This document shows positions 8,735 to 16,975 of a stretch of DNA of 64,000 nt, piece after piece (position 1 is the first letter of the stretch; each line of letters begins with the position of its first letter). The stretch spans positions 744,001-808,000 of the forward strand of contig JADJNF010000001.1 of the NCBI GenBank assembly GCA_016714445.1, given 5' to 3'. Below the pieces are notes generated by a model. The model was not told the DNA's origin, searched no databases, and saw only the letters and a list, made by a program, of their open reading frames with translations. Both the position numbers and the translations under genes were made by a program. Source of the stretch: Saprospiraceae bacterium. GTDB lineage: Bacteria; Bacteroidota; Bacteroidia; Chitinophagales; Saprospiraceae.

Positions 8735-9748
8735 ATGAAAATTATCTCTTCTCTTTTTGCACTTATATTTTTTGGGTTAATTTCCGGCCAAGCTCAAAAT
8801 ACGATGCATAATTTTACTGCTACGGATACTGAAGGTCATGTTCATCGATTGTATGAAGATTATTCAGATAAAGGAAAAGTCGTAGTCATCAAATTTTTTT
8901 TCTCAACATGTCCACCATGTATAGCCAATGCCCCTCTTTGGCAGCAAAAGTACATTCAATGGGGATCAGGGAATGAAAATGTTGAATTTTTTAGCGCAAC
9001 TACTCTCACAAGTGATAATAACCCTCAAGTAAATAATTTTGAGAATACTTACAATCAAACCATGAAAGGCATCAGCAATGAAGGTAACGCTTCAGCAGTA
9101 GTTAGCCCATTCAGGAATGGCGTGTACGGTTCTTGGTATGGTACCCCTTCTTTTGCAGTAATTGCACCAGATAGGAAACTGTATTATCCGGTATTTTTTG
9201 AAGAGTTGGATGCCACGATTAATTTGGCTAAAAGTCCTGTTACATCTGCCGTCACAACAGTAAATGTCCAACTAACCACTGACAATCTTGATATTCCTTC
9301 CGGCCACATAAAATTATTTATCAAACCCAAAAATGCCAACAACCCCAAAGTTGAAATCCAAAAAAATACGGACGGTCAATATACATTCACTTATCCATCA
9401 GCAAACTATCCTGAAATGACTGAACCGGAAGTAGTAATGGAAAGTTTTGGTCCTGCATATACTACAAAAGTAAGTGCATCGGACATTCTTGCCATTCAAA
9501 AGCATATTCTTGGGTTACAATTATTGAGTCCATCTTATAAATTGATTGCCGCAGATGTAACCGGAGATTCTAAAATCACAGCTTCTGACCTGCTCAACAT
9601 TCGTAAAGTTATACTTGGATTATCCACGTCTTTTCCAAACAATACCCCGTCATACAAAGCAATACCAGCAAGACAGTCCATATCAGCTAGCCCTGGAAAT
9701 ACAATTCCGGTAAATTTTGTAGTAGTTAAAACAGGAAATGTAAACTGA
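8735..9748 (+). CDS. Secreted thioredoxin-fold protein with C-terminal dockerin-like repeats
   Basis: A signal peptide (residues 1-20) is followed by a TlpA/AhpC-like thioredoxin domain with the redox motif CPPC at 59-62, reaching to about residue 170. A middle beta domain (about 175-245) links to a dockerin type I-like pair: VSASDILAIQKHILGLQ and ITASDLLNIRKVILGLS. In the second repeat the calcium loop DVTGDSKITASD keeps its acidic positions; the loop before the first repeat is degraded. The C-terminus ends VKTGNVN. Dockerin-like tails of this sort are frequent in Saprospiraceae secreted proteins, but no cohesin is in the window. An exported thiol-disulfide role is likely; the partner of the tail is unknown. 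Confidence 0.75.
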   Translation: MKIISSLFALIFFGLISGQAQNTMHNFTATDTEGHVHRLYEDYSDKGKVVVIKFFFSTCPPCIANAPLWQQKYIQWGSGNENVEFFSATTLTSDNNPQVNNFENTYNQTMKGISNEGNASAVVSPFRNGVYGSWYGTPSFAVIAPDRKLYYPVFFEELDATINLAKSPVTSAVTTVNVQLTTDNLDIPSGHIKLFIKPKNANNPKVEIQKNTDGQYTFTYPSANYPEMTEPEVVMESFGPAYTTKVSASDILAIQKHILGLQLLSPSYKLIAADVTGDSKITASDLLNIRKVILGLSTSFPNNTPSYKAIPARQSISASPGNTIPVNFVVVKTGNVN

Positions 9749-10318
9749 TCAGAAATTCACTTTTTCCTGTTTCTGATTTCTGTAGAATACAATCATTTCT
9801 TCAAGAAAAGAAGACAATACCAGAGATGTTGTTTTTTCAATTGTTCCATTTTCTGAAATGTTTTTTTCAATTACAGAGACGGGAAGCTTGTTGGGCATGA
9901 CAAGAACATTTAAATAATTTAAAATCCCGGTCAAATGTTCCATGCCTCTGAAATTGCCTGCCCTGCCGGATGCGACACCTATCATTGAAGCACTTTTACC
10001 GGAAAATGTTTCTTTATACCTTCTAACCGAGACAGCATCAAAAAACAACTTCAAAATACCGGGAAAACTGCCATTATACTCAGGACTAATAATAAGCCAG
10101 TGATCTGAATGTATGAGATATTTGTCCTGTAAAGTACTTATATAAGGATGTTGGCCTGAAGCATTGTACATTTCATCAGAAAGAATAGGTAAATTAAGGT
10201 CTACCAAGTCTAAAAGCTGCACATCTTCCCCGGCATCATGGAGTGCCTGAAAACAATGTGACGCAATCAAACTGGTGCGACTGTTAGGGCGATTGGTTCC
10301 CGAAATTATAGTAATCAT
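9749..10318 (-). CDS. NAD(P)H-dependent FMN reductase family protein
   Basis: This flavodoxin-like quinone or flavin reductase uses NAD(P)H and FMN in the cytoplasm. The start at 10318 gives MITIISGTNRPNSRTSLIA, the phosphate-binding loop of the family, and PEYNGSFPGILK near residue 100 is the hallmark second motif. A longer frame beginning at 10354 would add 12 residues before the first strand and is less likely. The 189-residue length is normal. The stop codon abuts the stop of the thioredoxin-dockerin gene (both share the sequence TGATCA at 9746-9751), so the two genes converge with no gap. Confidence 0.88.
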   Translation of the reverse strand: MITIISGTNRPNSRTSLIASHCFQALHDAGEDVQLLDLVDLNLPILSDEMYNASGQHPYISTLQDKYLIHSDHWLIISPEYNGSFPGILKLFFDAVSVRRYKETFSGKSASMIGVASGRAGNFRGMEHLTGILNYLNVLVMPNKLPVSVIEKNISENGTIEKTTSLVLSSFLEEMIVFYRNQKQEKVNF

Positions 10319-10406
10319 ATTTAATAATATCCCAGCTAAACCCATGCAATACAATATTGTTTACCAAATAATTAGATTTTATAATTTCTTATTGGCTTAA
10401 ATTTCA

Positions 10407-10414
10407 TACCTTTG
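10407..10414 (+). promoter_or_regulatory. Bacteroidota -7 box upstream of the UPF0173-parAB operon
   Basis: TACCTTTG followed by CGG fits TAnnTTTG. It would give a long leader (about 160 bases) before the ATG at 10577. A second match, TATATTTG at 10526-10533, is closer to the gene; neither has TTG at 19 bp. Confidence 0.35.
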
Positions 10415-10576
10415 CGGCTCAAATGAAGAGTTAATCACGAAAATTTCATCTTAAACTGGATATAAATTTTAATTCATTACATTAATAATAAATTATATAT
10501 ACATGATGAATTATTTTAATATAATTATATTTGATAGTTTTAAAAACTCTTCGGCTGAATCGAAAATTTTTTATAT

Positions 10577-11260
10577 ATGATCAAACTTACCTATCTCGGA
10601 CAATCGTGCTTTCATTTGAATACCCAAGGATTTAATCTCATTTTTGATCCAATGATCAGCACAAATCCCTTGGCATCCAAAATTGATATTTCTGCTTTAA
10701 AAGCGGACTATATCATGCTATCACACGGTCACGGTGATCATGTGGCAGATGCTGAAACACTTTCGTTACAAAATAATGCTAAAATAATATCCAATTTTGA
10801 AGTTGTTTCCTGGTATGAACAGAAAGGGATATCCGGACACCCTATGAATCTTGGAGGTAAGTACAAGTTTGATTTTGGCACAGTAAAATATGTTCAGGCT
10901 GTCCATTCCAGTATGCTACCTGATGGCAGTTATGGAGGAGCTTCCGGTGGGTTTGTAATATGGAACGAAGAAAAATCTTTTTATTTCGCAGGGGATACCG
11001 CATTGACCTTAGATATGAAAATCATACCTATGATCTGCCCTACTCTTGATTTTGCCATATTGCCAATAGGCGACAATTTTACCATGGGTTATGAAGATGC
11101 GGTTATTGCTGCAGAATTTATCCAGTGCGATAAAATTATCGGTTGTCATTATGATACATTTGGATATATTAAAATTGATCATGAAGCGGCTATTCGTGAA
11201 TTTAAAAATGCTGGAAAGGAACTCATCCTTCTCGACATAGGACAAAGTATAGATATATAA
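10577..11260 (+). CDS. UPF0173 family metal-dependent hydrolase
   Basis: A metallo-beta-lactamase-fold hydrolase of 227 residues. The metal-binding motif HGHGDH is at residues 50-55, the FAGDTALTLDMK segment carries the bridging aspartate, and a histidine in GCHYDTFG comes near the C-terminus. The order and length match the UPF0173 family of uncertain substrate (related to RNase Z-like and UlaG-like hydrolases). It is the first gene of a compact operon, with parA following after 8 bases. The physiological reaction is unknown. Confidence 0.85.
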   Translation: MIKLTYLGQSCFHLNTQGFNLIFDPMISTNPLASKIDISALKADYIMLSHGHGDHVADAETLSLQNNAKIISNFEVVSWYEQKGISGHPMNLGGKYKFDFGTVKYVQAVHSSMLPDGSYGGASGGFVIWNEEKSFYFAGDTALTLDMKIIPMICPTLDFAILPIGDNFTMGYEDAVIAAEFIQCDKIIGCHYDTFGYIKIDHEAAIREFKNAGKELILLDIGQSIDI

Positions 11261-11268
11261 GTATAAAT

Positions 11269-12048
11269 ATGGGTAAGGTTATTGCTATTGCAAATCAAAA
11301 AGGAGGTGTTGGTAAAACAACAACAGCTATAAATCTTTCAGCAGCGCTGGCGGTATTGGAAAAAAAAGTATTATTGGTGGATGCGGATCCTCAAGCCAAC
11401 GCTACATCAGGAGTAGGTATCAAATCCAAAGATATTAAATTTACTACCTATGATTGTCTTGTTGACGGTGCAAATCCCAATGATGGCATTTTAGCCACTG
11501 GCACTCCAAATCTTTTTTTGCTGCCATCATCTATAGATCTGGTGGGGGCGGAGATTGAGCTGGTCAATGTAGAACAGAGAGAGTTTAGAATGAAAATGCT
11601 GATAGATCAGATAAAAGATGATTTTGATTATATATTTATTGATTGTCTGCCCTCTCTTGGGTTGATTACCCTGAACTCTCTTGTGGCTGCGGATAGTGTC
11701 ATAGTGCCGGTGCAATGCGAATTTTTCTCTTTAGAAGGATTTGGAAAATTAAAGGATACGCTGAATATTGTTCAACAGTCACTCAATCCTAATCTTCAGG
11801 TAGAAGGCGTGGTATTGTCTATGTACGATCAAAGGCTTAGGATGGCCAATATGGTCCTTGAAGAAATAAGACACATCATTTCCGACAGAATATTTGAAAC
11901 CATTATTCACCGCAATAGTAAAATAGGCGAAGCTCCTTCTCTTGGACTGCCCGTTATTATTTACGATGCCAGTAGTAAAGGAGCCATCAACTTCCTTAAT
12001 CTGGCAAATGAGTTTATTTCACTGAATGAAGCCGAAGTGTTAAATTAG
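11269..12048 (+). CDS. parA: Chromosome-partitioning ATPase ParA (Soj)
   Basis: ParA is the DNA-bound ATPase that moves ParB-parS complexes to segregate the chromosome origin. The deviant Walker A motif KGGVGKTT is at residues 11-18, with the DADPQANAT switch motif and the DCLPSLGLIT Walker B region following. At 259 residues with no N-terminal DNA-binding domain it is the chromosomal (Ia-short or Soj) type. It is followed after 10 bases by parB, as expected. I found no perfect parS palindrome (TGTTTCACGTGAAACA) in the window. Confidence 0.97.
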   Translation: MGKVIAIANQKGGVGKTTTAINLSAALAVLEKKVLLVDADPQANATSGVGIKSKDIKFTTYDCLVDGANPNDGILATGTPNLFLLPSSIDLVGAEIELVNVEQREFRMKMLIDQIKDDFDYIFIDCLPSLGLITLNSLVAADSVIVPVQCEFFSLEGFGKLKDTLNIVQQSLNPNLQVEGVVLSMYDQRLRMANMVLEEIRHIISDRIFETIIHRNSKIGEAPSLGLPVIIYDASSKGAINFLNLANEFISLNEAEVLN

Positions 12049-12058
12049 AATTGAATAC

Positions 12059-12955
12059 ATGAATAAAAAAAGCGAAGTATCGAAAGGTTTACGTTCACTT
12101 CTTTCGAATATAGAAAAAACAAATAACCCTGTTGAAAGAAGCCAACTGGTTAAAGAACTTACCAACAGCATTGCTTTGATCAGCCCTGAGTTAATTGAAG
12201 TAAATCCTTTTCAGCCTAGAACAGAATTTGACGCTGATCAATTGATGGAATTGGCCCGATCCATAAAAACTTCAGGCTTAATTCAACCTATCACTGTAAG
12301 GGCGCTTGGCGGAAATAAATATCAACTTATTTCAGGAGAAAGAAGGCTCAGAGCATCCAAAATGGCCGGCATCAGAGAAATTCCTGCCTATATAAGAGTA
12401 GCCAATGATCAGGAAATGCTTGAAATGGCATTGGTCGAAAATATTCAAAGAGCGGATCTCAATGCTGTAGAAATTGCAATCTCTTATCAAAGATTGATGG
12501 ATGAGTGTAATCTTACCCATGAAGCACTTTCAGAAAGAGTAGGAAAAGACAGAAGCACAGTTACCAATTATGTTCGACTGCTAAAACTACCTGCTCAGAT
12601 TCAGGCATCTGTAAAAGAAGGTATATTAAGTATGGGGCATGCGAGAGCACTTGCAGGAATTGAAAATATTGCTCTTCAATTAAAGATATTTAAAGAAGCA
12701 CTTGATCTGGGATTATCTGTAAGAGCAGTAGAACAATTGATAAAATCCTATGCTGCGACTAAACCTGGAAATAGCGCATCAACGATAACAGAAATACATC
12801 CTGAAATAAGAAAAATAAAAGATCAGCTGGGAAGTTTACTGGGAACAAAGATAGACATTAAAAGAGACCAAAAAGGTAAAGGATCTATCACAATCTTGTT
12901 CAACTCCGATAGCGAATTAAATAAAATTACTGAAATTCTGTTGAAAGATAATTAA
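12059..12955 (+). CDS. parB: Chromosome-partitioning protein ParB (Spo0J family)
   Basis: ParB is the parS-binding CTPase clamp that loads on the origin region. The N-terminal domain contains NPFQPRTEF and the CTP-binding GERRLRASK motif; the helix-turn-helix domain follows with DRSTVTNYVRLLKLP, and SMGHARALAGI comes after. The last 80 residues hold the dimerisation region ending SITILFNSDSELNKI. The length (298) is normal. It sits directly between parA and the DUF5683 gene on one transcript, the usual Bacteroidota order. Confidence 0.96.
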   Translation: MNKKSEVSKGLRSLLSNIEKTNNPVERSQLVKELTNSIALISPELIEVNPFQPRTEFDADQLMELARSIKTSGLIQPITVRALGGNKYQLISGERRLRASKMAGIREIPAYIRVANDQEMLEMALVENIQRADLNAVEIAISYQRLMDECNLTHEALSERVGKDRSTVTNYVRLLKLPAQIQASVKEGILSMGHARALAGIENIALQLKIFKEALDLGLSVRAVEQLIKSYAATKPGNSASTITEIHPEIRKIKDQLGSLLGTKIDIKRDQKGKGSITILFNSDSELNKITEILLKDN

Positions 12956-12981
12956 ATGACTTTCAAAAGCGTTATTTGATT

Positions 12982-13611
12982 ATGGTCAGGATTTTCATTA
13001 CTTTTTTCATATTTATTTTTGTTGAGAATACAGATATTATCAGTCAGATAATACGGCAGGACCCATTTCAAAACATATCTCAACCTGATACAAGCTCCAA
13101 TGAAGGAGATACCATTATTAATAAAAATGGTTTTTTTTCGCTTTTTAAAGGAAAACCAGGTAAAGCTGCATTGTTTTCACTTATCATCCCGTCTGGTGGT
13201 CAGATTTATAATAAAAAATGGTGGAAAGTGCCTTTGGCGTTAGGTATTGACGCAGGACTGACATACACTCTTATATCCAACAGAAAAAACTATTCACTGG
13301 CTCAAAGCGAATATGAATTTGCACTCAGACCACCTGGTCAACCAAACCTAAGCGCAATAAGACAAAAAAGAGACTTTTACAGAAAATGGAGCGAGTACTC
13401 CTGGATATGGTTGATAGCAGGTCATTTGTTGACAGTCGTTGATGCTTATGTAGACAGGCATTTGATGGATTTTGACGTAAGTGATGATTTGACAATCAGC
13501 CAGGGATGGAATAATATTGGAATGCCACTCTATGCAAAAGCTGGCTTAAAAATAAATCTTTGGTCGATACAAACCCCAAAACCAAATCCGCTTTTTCCAG
13601 CCAAGCCCTAA
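12982..13611 (+). CDS. DUF5683 domain-containing membrane protein
   Basis: A Bacteroidota-specific protein of about 209 residues. A hydrophobic N-terminus (VRIFITFFIFIFV) acts as a signal or anchor. The DUF5683 core begins KPGKAALFSLIIPSGGQIYNKKWWKVPL, which resembles the glycine-rich membrane hairpins of small membrane proteins, and a second hydrophobic stretch occurs near SWIWLIAGHLLTVVDAYVD. The ATG at 12982 is preferred to a TTG six bases earlier. DUF5683 genes very often follow parAB in this phylum, which suggests a link to the cell envelope or division, but no function is established. Confidence 0.82.
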   Translation: MVRIFITFFIFIFVENTDIISQIIRQDPFQNISQPDTSSNEGDTIINKNGFFSLFKGKPGKAALFSLIIPSGGQIYNKKWWKVPLALGIDAGLTYTLISNRKNYSLAQSEYEFALRPPGQPNLSAIRQKRDFYRKWSEYSWIWLIAGHLLTVVDAYVDRHLMDFDVSDDLTISQGWNNIGMPLYAKAGLKINLWSIQTPKPNPLFPAKP

Positions 13612-13614
13612 GGT

Positions 13615-14691
13615 ATGAATGACAAACAAATACACCATAAAAAGCAAAAAAGAAGATTAAGTAAAACTGGTTTACCGCCAGGCACTCATATATATACAGG
13701 TAAAAACGTTAGTAATACTCCCGTTATTGAAGTCTATAATTATGCGTCAGATATGTGTATCATTTCTGAACCGACTGTTGACGAAATACTTAATTTGGAT
13801 ACAAAATCGAATCTTTGGATCAATATCAACGGTCTAAATGATGTAAACTTAATTAGAACCATATGTGACAAATTTGGTGTTCATTATTTGTATCAGGAAG
13901 ATATTTTGAATGTTTTTCAGAGACCAAAAGTAGAAGAAGAAGAAAAATATATGTTTGTTACTTTTAAATCACTCGACTGGAATGAAAAAAACCATGAAAT
14001 TGATGAAGAACAAATGTCGATAATAATCAGTGATAATATTGTCATCACCTTTCAGGAAAAAGACGGTGATGCTTTTGACATCATCAGAGAAAGACTTAAT
14101 TCAGAAAACTCAATCATAAGAAATAAATCTGTTGATTATCTGTTTTACAGGCTGCTTGATATCACTGTTGATATTTATTTTGACATTCTGGAAAAAATGG
14201 GAGATTATATTGAGCTCATAGAAAATGAAGTACTTTCCAAACCTGACAATGATGTATTGATAAAAATTCAGAATAATAAAAAAGACATCATGCAAATCAG
14301 GAAAAATATATATCCAATGAGAGATATGTTGAATCGATTGATTTCTTCTGATCATCGCCTTATTGATGATAAAACTAAAAAGTACTTTAAAGATGTTTTG
14401 GATCATACCATACAAATACTGGAAACAGTTGAAACATACCGCGACATCAATTTTAGTTTAAAAGATATTTATCTGAATGCGATGAGTCATGAAATGAATA
14501 AAATCATGAAGATCCTTACCATAATATCTACCTTTTTTATTCCGTTGACTTTTATTGTCGGTGTCTATGGAATGAATTTTAAATACATGCCGGAACTTTC
14601 GTGGCCATCAGGGTATTATATTGTTTGGGGTTTTATGCTTGCAATTGTAATCGGACTATCTTTGTGGTTCAAAAGAAAAGGATGGTTTTAA
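13615..14691 (+). CDS. corA: Magnesium/cobalt transporter CorA
   Basis: CorA is a homopentameric inner-membrane channel for Mg2+ (and Co2+). The 358-residue protein has a long charged cytoplasmic domain with extended helices, then two C-terminal transmembrane segments (about 300-320 and 330-350). The signature YGMNF closes the first one and lies at the pore mouth. It starts 3 bases after the DUF5683 stop, so it is probably the last gene of the UPF0173-parAB operon; in many relatives other genes occupy this position. Confidence 0.95.
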   Translation: MNDKQIHHKKQKRRLSKTGLPPGTHIYTGKNVSNTPVIEVYNYASDMCIISEPTVDEILNLDTKSNLWININGLNDVNLIRTICDKFGVHYLYQEDILNVFQRPKVEEEEKYMFVTFKSLDWNEKNHEIDEEQMSIIISDNIVITFQEKDGDAFDIIRERLNSENSIIRNKSVDYLFYRLLDITVDIYFDILEKMGDYIELIENEVLSKPDNDVLIKIQNNKKDIMQIRKNIYPMRDMLNRLISSDHRLIDDKTKKYFKDVLDHTIQILETVETYRDINFSLKDIYLNAMSHEMNKIMKILTIISTFFIPLTFIVGVYGMNFKYMPELSWPSGYYIVWGFMLAIVIGLSLWFKRKGWF

Positions 14692-14758
14692 GTAATGAGT
14701 GGAAGAATATTTTTTTTTAATATTATAATATTTTATATACTTATTTTTAAAAATTCTT

Positions 14759-14788
14759 TTGTAAAAACAAATAAATCATTTATCTTTG
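14759..14788 (+). promoter_or_regulatory. Consensus Bacteroidota promoter for tRNA-Arg and the ribosomal protein cluster
   Basis: TTG at 14759-14761, a spacer of exactly 19 bases, and TATCTTTG at 14781-14788 make a perfect match to the Bacteroidota consensus TTG-N19-TAnnTTTG. It is the best promoter in the window and lies about 90 bases before the tRNA gene. High expression is expected for both the tRNA and the following ribosomal protein genes. Confidence 0.75.
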
Positions 14789-14880
14789 CAGCCTATTAGA
14801 AAAAGCAATAAAGATTTGCTTATAAAAACACTTTTAAAGTGTTGATTAACAGACAAGTAAGAAAGGTTAGAACATACCAA

Positions 14881-14954
14881 GGCCCCGTAGCTCAACTGGA
14901 TAGAGTACCTGACTACGAATCAGGCGGTTGAAGGTTCGAATCCTTCCGGAGTCA
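14881..14954 (+). tRNA. tRNA-Arg (anticodon ACG)
   Basis: A full cloverleaf can be drawn over 74 bases. The anticodon arm is CCTGA-CTACGAA-TCAGG with anticodon ACG, the T arm is GAAGG-TTCGAAT-CCTTC, and the D arm is GCTC/GAGT. The acceptor stem GGCCCCG/CGGAGTC has one G-T wobble (2-71) and a C4-A69 mismatch. The 3' CCA is not encoded (the sequence continues CAA after the discriminator A). It reads Arg CGU/CGC/CGA codons after deamination of A34. It lies 68 bases before rpmB and shares its promoter. Confidence 0.93.
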
Positions 14955-15022
14955 CAATTAAGAAAAAAAAAGATAAAATTGTTATTTTATCTTATGCATT
15001 TTAATACTAAAATAAAATAAAA

Positions 15023-15271
15023 ATGTCTAGAATTTGCCAATTAACAGGTAAAAGACCAATGAAAGGTCATAAAGTTTCTCACTCAAATGTGAAGACAAAC
15101 AGAAGGTTTTTACCAAATCTGTTTACCAAAAAATTCTTTATGCCTGAGACAGGTCAGTGGGTGACTTTAAAAGTTTGTTCAAGTGCTTTGAGAACCATAG
15201 ACAAAAAAGGTTTACATGCATACCTAAAAGAACTTAAATATTCCGGTGTAAATACAGGAGTAAAAATTTAA
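15023..15271 (+). CDS. rpmB: 50S ribosomal protein L28
   Basis: bL28 is a small rRNA-binding protein of the large subunit. The 82-residue sequence starts MSRICQLTGKRPMKGHKVSHSN and includes RRFLPNLFTKKFF, typical of the family in Bacteroidota. It opens the ribosomal cluster bL28-bL33-DUF4295 downstream of tRNA-Arg. Confidence 0.96.
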   Translation: MSRICQLTGKRPMKGHKVSHSNVKTNRRFLPNLFTKKFFMPETGQWVTLKVCSSALRTIDKKGLHAYLKELKYSGVNTGVKI

Positions 15272-15298
15272 TCAAAATTTTAAAAACAAAGGATAGCC

Positions 15299-15487
15299 AT
15301 GGCAAAGAAAGCAAAAGGTAACAGGATCCAGATTATACTAGAATGCACTGAACATAAAACCAGCGGTATGCCGGGTATGTCTAGGTATGTTACTGAAAAA
15401 AACAGAAAAAATAATCCTGATAGATTGGAGATTAAAAAATTTAATCCCATATTAAAAAAGTATACACTTCACAAAGAAATTAAATAA
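15299..15487 (+). CDS. rpmG: 50S ribosomal protein L33
   Basis: bL33 is a zinc-ribbon or zinc-independent large-subunit protein near the E site. The 62-residue product reads AKKAKGNRIQIILECTEHKTSG and ends in the basic KKYTLHKEIK segment. Only one of the four usual zinc-binding cysteines remains (in LECTEH), so this is the zinc-free form. It starts 27 bases after rpmB and is followed after 2 bases by the DUF4295 gene. Confidence 0.95.
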   Translation: MAKKAKGNRIQIILECTEHKTSGMPGMSRYVTEKNRKNNPDRLEIKKFNPILKKYTLHKEIK

Positions 15488-15489
15488 TA

Positions 15490-15666
15490 ATGGCAAAAGT
15501 ATCTAAAAACGCGAGAGTAGCCCAAAGGGCAGCTAATGCAGGTTCAGGTAGGGATCATGTCAAAGTGGTAAAATCGATTAAAGATCCGATCACCGGAAAA
15601 TATTCTTACAAAGAATCCATTATCCACAAGGATAAGGTGAAAGAGTTTTTTGAAGAAAATAAATAG
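15490..15666 (+). CDS. DUF4295 family ribosome-associated small protein (bL38-like)
   Basis: A 58-codon basic protein beginning MAKVSKNARVAQRAANAGSG and ending VKEFFEENK. The sequence matches DUF4295, a family found right after bL33 in Bacteroidota. As I recall, structural work on the Flavobacterium johnsoniae ribosome found a phylum-specific large-subunit protein, bL38, that corresponds to this family; I state that from memory and with some caution. Its start overlaps the end of rpmG closely (2-base gap), so they are co-translated. It is followed by a strong terminator. Confidence 0.9.
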   Translation: MAKVSKNARVAQRAANAGSGRDHVKVVKSIKDPITGKYSYKESIIHKDKVKEFFEENK

Positions 15667-15691
15667 TTAGTTTTCCTGAACAAGAGTAAAC

Positions 15692-15727
15692 AGGGTTTTT
15701 CTTTTATTAAAAGGAGAACCCTTTTTG
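15692..15727 (+). terminator. Rho-independent terminator after the ribosomal cluster
   Basis: Arms AGGGTTTTTCTTTT (15692-15705) and AAAAGGAGAACCCT (15709-15722) pair over 14 bp with two G-T wobbles around a three-base loop, followed by TTTTT. It ends the tRNA-rpmB-rpmG-DUF4295 transcript and separates it from ftsY. Confidence 0.85.
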
Positions 15728-15943
15728 TATTTATGCAAGAAACTATCAGTTTAAATTATTTAGTGTTTTAATTATCCCTGAAAGTAAGACTTAAAAGTGA
15801 TTATTTGCCACTACTGAAAGTATATTCTGTATAAAACTGGTTATTTAAGGCTTCAACTTTTCAATAGCCATACTTTTACGGTTTTACCTTCTAAAAAATA
15901 TCCGATTCAATCCATTTAATAATTCTAAAAATTAATCGATAAA

Positions 15944-16897
15944 ATGAGTTTCTTTAAAAAGTTTTTTTCAAAAGACAAAGAAGAAGATCTGAATAAAGGC
16001 CTTGAAAAGACAAAAGAAAGTTTCTTTTCGCAGATAACCAAAGCTGTTGCAGGAAAATCCAAAGTAGATATAGATTTCCTTGATGATTTGGAAAATATCC
16101 TGATTTCTTCAGATGTTGGACTTGAAACTACTGTAAAAATAATAGAAAGGCTGGAAAAAAAAGTGGCCGAAGACAAATATCTGAATACAGAAGAACTCAA
16201 TAGTATTTTAAAACATATTATCATTGAGATTCTTTCAGAAAATAATACTAAAGATATTGAAGACTACGATGTCCCCGTAGGTGTAAAACCTTACATTATG
16301 ATGGTAGTGGGAGTTAACGGCGTAGGAAAAACGACAACAATCGGAAAGCTAGCCTACCAATTCAAAAAGAAAGGACATCGTGTTGTACTCGGAGCAGGCG
16401 ATACCTTTCGTGCAGCAGCCGTAGATCAGCTGAAAATCTGGTCTGAAAGGAGTAAAGTAGATTTCTATTCAAAAGGAATGAATACCGATCCTGCTGCAGT
16501 AGCTTATGAAACCACACAATATGCCATAAACAATGACATGGATATTGCTATTATAGATACTGCAGGTAGACTTCATACCAAAACACAATTGATGGAAGAA
16601 CTTACAAAAATAAAAAGATCCATCGAGAAAAAATATCCCGGTGCACCACATGAAGTGCTTCTGGTTTTAGATGCTACGACGGGACAGAATGCGATCGAGC
16701 AAGCTAAACATTTTACAGCAGCAACAGACGTTACAGCGATTGCACTGACCAAACTTGATGGCAGCGCAAAAGGTGGTGTAGTTCTTGGCATTTCAGATCA
16801 ATTTAAAATTCCGATTAAATATATAGGCGTTGGTGAAGGTATGGAACAACTTCAGGTTTTTAATAGAAAAGCCTTTGTAGATTCCCTTTTTACATGA
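15944..16897 (+). CDS. ftsY: Signal recognition particle receptor FtsY
   Basis: FtsY is the membrane-docking GTPase that receives SRP-ribosome complexes and hands them to the Sec translocon. Residues 1-110 are the charged N domain, and the G domain begins with the P-loop GVNGVGKTT at 123-131. Family motifs DTFRAAAVDQL, DTAGRLHT, TKLDGSAKGG and the terminal VGVGEGMEQLQVF follow in order. The acidic A domain of E. coli FtsY is nearly absent, giving 317 residues, as in many other bacteria. It works with SecDF, encoded at 22.8 kb. Confidence 0.97.
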   Translation: MSFFKKFFSKDKEEDLNKGLEKTKESFFSQITKAVAGKSKVDIDFLDDLENILISSDVGLETTVKIIERLEKKVAEDKYLNTEELNSILKHIIIEILSENNTKDIEDYDVPVGVKPYIMMVVGVNGVGKTTTIGKLAYQFKKKGHRVVLGAGDTFRAAAVDQLKIWSERSKVDFYSKGMNTDPAAVAYETTQYAINNDMDIAIIDTAGRLHTKTQLMEELTKIKRSIEKKYPGAPHEVLLVLDATTGQNAIEQAKHFTAATDVTAIALTKLDGSAKGGVVLGISDQFKIPIKYIGVGEGMEQLQVFNRKAFVDSLFT

Positions 16898-16975
16898 TAA
16901 TGCATTGTTGATAGCACAACGTTTTGCTACAGCATTTCGTTATATCCAAGTAGTATTTTAAAATCAACATCAGGA

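Noticed and set aside
10355..11270. parS site near parAB
   Set aside because: No TGTTTCACGTGAAACA-like palindrome was found around the operon; weaker variants cannot be told from chance by eye.
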